Positions 62,893 to 64,000 of a stretch of DNA of 64,000 bases are shown in pieces. Below the pieces are notes generated by a model. The model did not search any database. It was given only the letters and a program-made list of their open reading frames with translations, and had not been told where the DNA came from. The DNA comes from an uncultured Schlesneria sp. (GTDB taxonomy: Bacteria > Planctomycetota > Planctomycetia > Planctomycetales > Planctomycetaceae). The first letter of the stretch is position 1. Every line of letters starts with the position of its first letter. Location of the stretch: NCBI GenBank assembly GCA_903871875.1, contig CAIQIR010000069.1:1-64000 (forward strand). Reading direction: 5' to 3'. Position numbers and translations under genes: made by a program.

Positions 62893-63999
62893 ATGCCCTC
62901 GCCATCTGACCCTGTATCGCGTCGTCAATTTATTGCTCAGGCTGCCGTGGGAACGGCAACGATCATCGGGGCGCCGATGGTGCTGACCGCAGCCAAGACT
63001 GACAAGCCGCTGATCGTGGGCGAAGGTGAGCACCAATTTGAAGTTCAACATGAATGGCCGCAACTTCCCGATAAATTCACCTGGCAGACCACGCATAACG
63101 TGGCTGTCGACAAATCGGGGAATCTGTACGTCATTCATGAAGGACGTGCCGACCTGAAGGATCATCCCTCGATTTTTGTGTTTGATCCAGAAGGAAAATA
63201 CATCCGATCCTTCGGAGCCCAATTCCAAGGCGGTGGTCATGGAATCGAGATCCGGGAAGAAGGAAGCCAGGAATTTCTGTATGTTTGCGCCTATCAACAC
63301 TTGAAGACGTTCGCCAAGATGGATCTGAAGGGCGGAATCGTCTGGCAGCAGTATGCGCCGATGGAATCGGGCGTGTATGCCGAAGGCGAGAATACTCGAC
63401 CCGAGGATCGACCCGAACCCAGCAAAGTCTGGGGAAGTAATCGATTTCTGCCCACAAATTTTGCATTTCTGGACGATGGCGGATTTCTGCTAATCGATGG
63501 CTATGGAGCGTCGTACGTCCATAAATACAACAAAGATGGGAAGTGGATCAGTTGCTTCGGCGGTGTGGGAAACGGCGAAGGCAAATTCAGTACGCCACAC
63601 GGTGTTTGGGTGGACAAACGCGAAGGACGCGTCCCGTCAATCGTCGTTTGTGATCGGGCTCATCATACGCTGCAGTATTTCACGATGGATGGAAAGTACA
63701 TCGAGACGTTGACGGGATATGGCTTGCCTGCCAATGTCGAAACGTGGAAGAACCTGCTGGTCGTCCCGGAACTACATGCTCGCGTAACACTGCTGAACGA
63801 GAAGAACGAAGTTGTGGCGAGATTGGGAGACGATGTGGCGCGAGTAACGACCGAAAAGGGAATCCGTGACGACAAGTCGAAATGGCAGAACGGAAAGTTT
63901 GTGCATCCCCATGATGCCTGTTTTGCACAGGATGGCAGTATTTTCGTTGCTGAGTGGGTAGGGACCGGTCGAATCTCGAAACTGAAGAAGCTCAGCTGA
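62893..63999 (+). CDS. Exported NHL-repeat beta-propeller protein with Tat signal
   Basis: Length is 368 residues; AGGAG lies seven bases before the ATG. VSRRQFIAQAAVGTATIIGA (about 8-27) is a Tat signal. The rest is a six-bladed NHL-type propeller: TTHNVAVDKSGNLYVIHEGR (about 56), SIFVFDPEGKYIRSFGAQFQ (about 80), FLPTNFAFLDDGGFLLIDGY (about 182), YVHKYNKDGKWISCFGGVGN (about 206), KFSTPHGVWVDKREGRVPSI and FVHPHDACFAQDGSIFVAEW (about 335). These domains bind proteins or small ligands; no catalytic residue set is evident. Its function is unknown. The stop codon is one base before the window end. Confidence 0.9.
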   Translation: MPSPSDPVSRRQFIAQAAVGTATIIGAPMVLTAAKTDKPLIVGEGEHQFEVQHEWPQLPDKFTWQTTHNVAVDKSGNLYVIHEGRADLKDHPSIFVFDPEGKYIRSFGAQFQGGGHGIEIREEGSQEFLYVCAYQHLKTFAKMDLKGGIVWQQYAPMESGVYAEGENTRPEDRPEPSKVWGSNRFLPTNFAFLDDGGFLLIDGYGASYVHKYNKDGKWISCFGGVGNGEGKFSTPHGVWVDKREGRVPSIVVCDRAHHTLQYFTMDGKYIETLTGYGLPANVETWKNLLVVPELHARVTLLNEKNEVVARLGDDVARVTTEKGIRDDKSKWQNGKFVHPHDACFAQDGSIFVAEWVGTGRISKLKKLS

Positions 64000-64000
64000 T

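Noticed and set aside
1-64000. CRISPR array, prophage, transposon or restriction system
   Set aside because: No regularly spaced repeats, integrase, transposase, capsid, methylase or Cas-like sequences are visible; composition is even.

Overview
This window looks like chromosomal DNA of a planctomycete (phylum Planctomycetota, most likely order Planctomycetales). The grounds are the protein families present: a DUF1559 pseudopilin, two loci pairing DUF1549/DUF1553 planctomycete-cytochrome proteins with a Tat-exported DUF1501 protein, DUF1080 and DUF4159 proteins, a formylglycine-generating enzyme, and several Tat-signal sugar isomerase or beta-propeller proteins. GC content is moderate and similar throughout. 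I see no phage, transposase, insertion sequence, CRISPR array, rRNA or origin. One tRNA gene (Gln, anticodon CTG) is present.

Layout. 1-5903: start of a DUF1559 pseudopilin and a 1638-residue secretin-like protein, both on the minus strand. 6858-12011: mostly plus-strand metabolic genes (sialidase-like, Gfo/Idh/MocA oxidoreductase, greA, sugar isomerase) with a minus-strand chlorite-dismutase-like gene. 12071-17306: minus-strand genes for an ABC-2 exporter, a dolichol/phytol-kinase-like membrane enzyme, a TPR lipoprotein and gmhB. 17790-26514: SDR, folC, a ferredoxin, a HEAT-repeat protein, a formylglycine-generating enzyme, an iron alcohol dehydrogenase and glutaminyl cyclase. 26576-32208: a probable pectin-degradation locus with a frameshifted serine hydrolase, a DUF5060/TIM-barrel/PL10 fusion, and a secreted pectate lyase. 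32303-37008: DUF1501 plus a DUF1549/DUF1553 protein split by an in-frame TAA. 37185-48312: RicT-like, VanZ, NYN-LOTUS, threonine aldolase, LutB-like, tandem DUF1080, phosphoglucomutase and a toroid plus tandem-DUF4159 protein. 48361-50763: tRNA-Gln with a good promoter, a small membrane protein, ilvN and ilvC, closed by a bidirectional terminator. 50805-63999: HAD phosphatase, a second DUF1549/DUF1501 pair, an LCAT-like lipase, a sugar isomerase, two paralogous pilin-like small proteins, a family-2 glycosyltransferase, a coiled-coil exported protein, a nucleoside hydrolase and an NHL-type propeller protein.

How the genes fit together. Most are housekeeping or stand alone. The strongest functional group is the polysaccharide locus at 26576-32208. 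A second theme is the exported cytochrome/DUF1501 pairs, whose biochemical role is not known. Two genes appear broken: a one-base frameshift in a five-C run in the serine hydrolase, and a nonsense codon in the first DUF1549/DUF1553 protein. Several gene ends carry perfect inverted repeats that include or flank the stop codon but lack a U-tract. No complete, clearly new multi-gene system is evident; the items most worth following are the PL10 fusion, the split cytochrome gene, the pilin-like pair and the toroid/DUF4159 protein.
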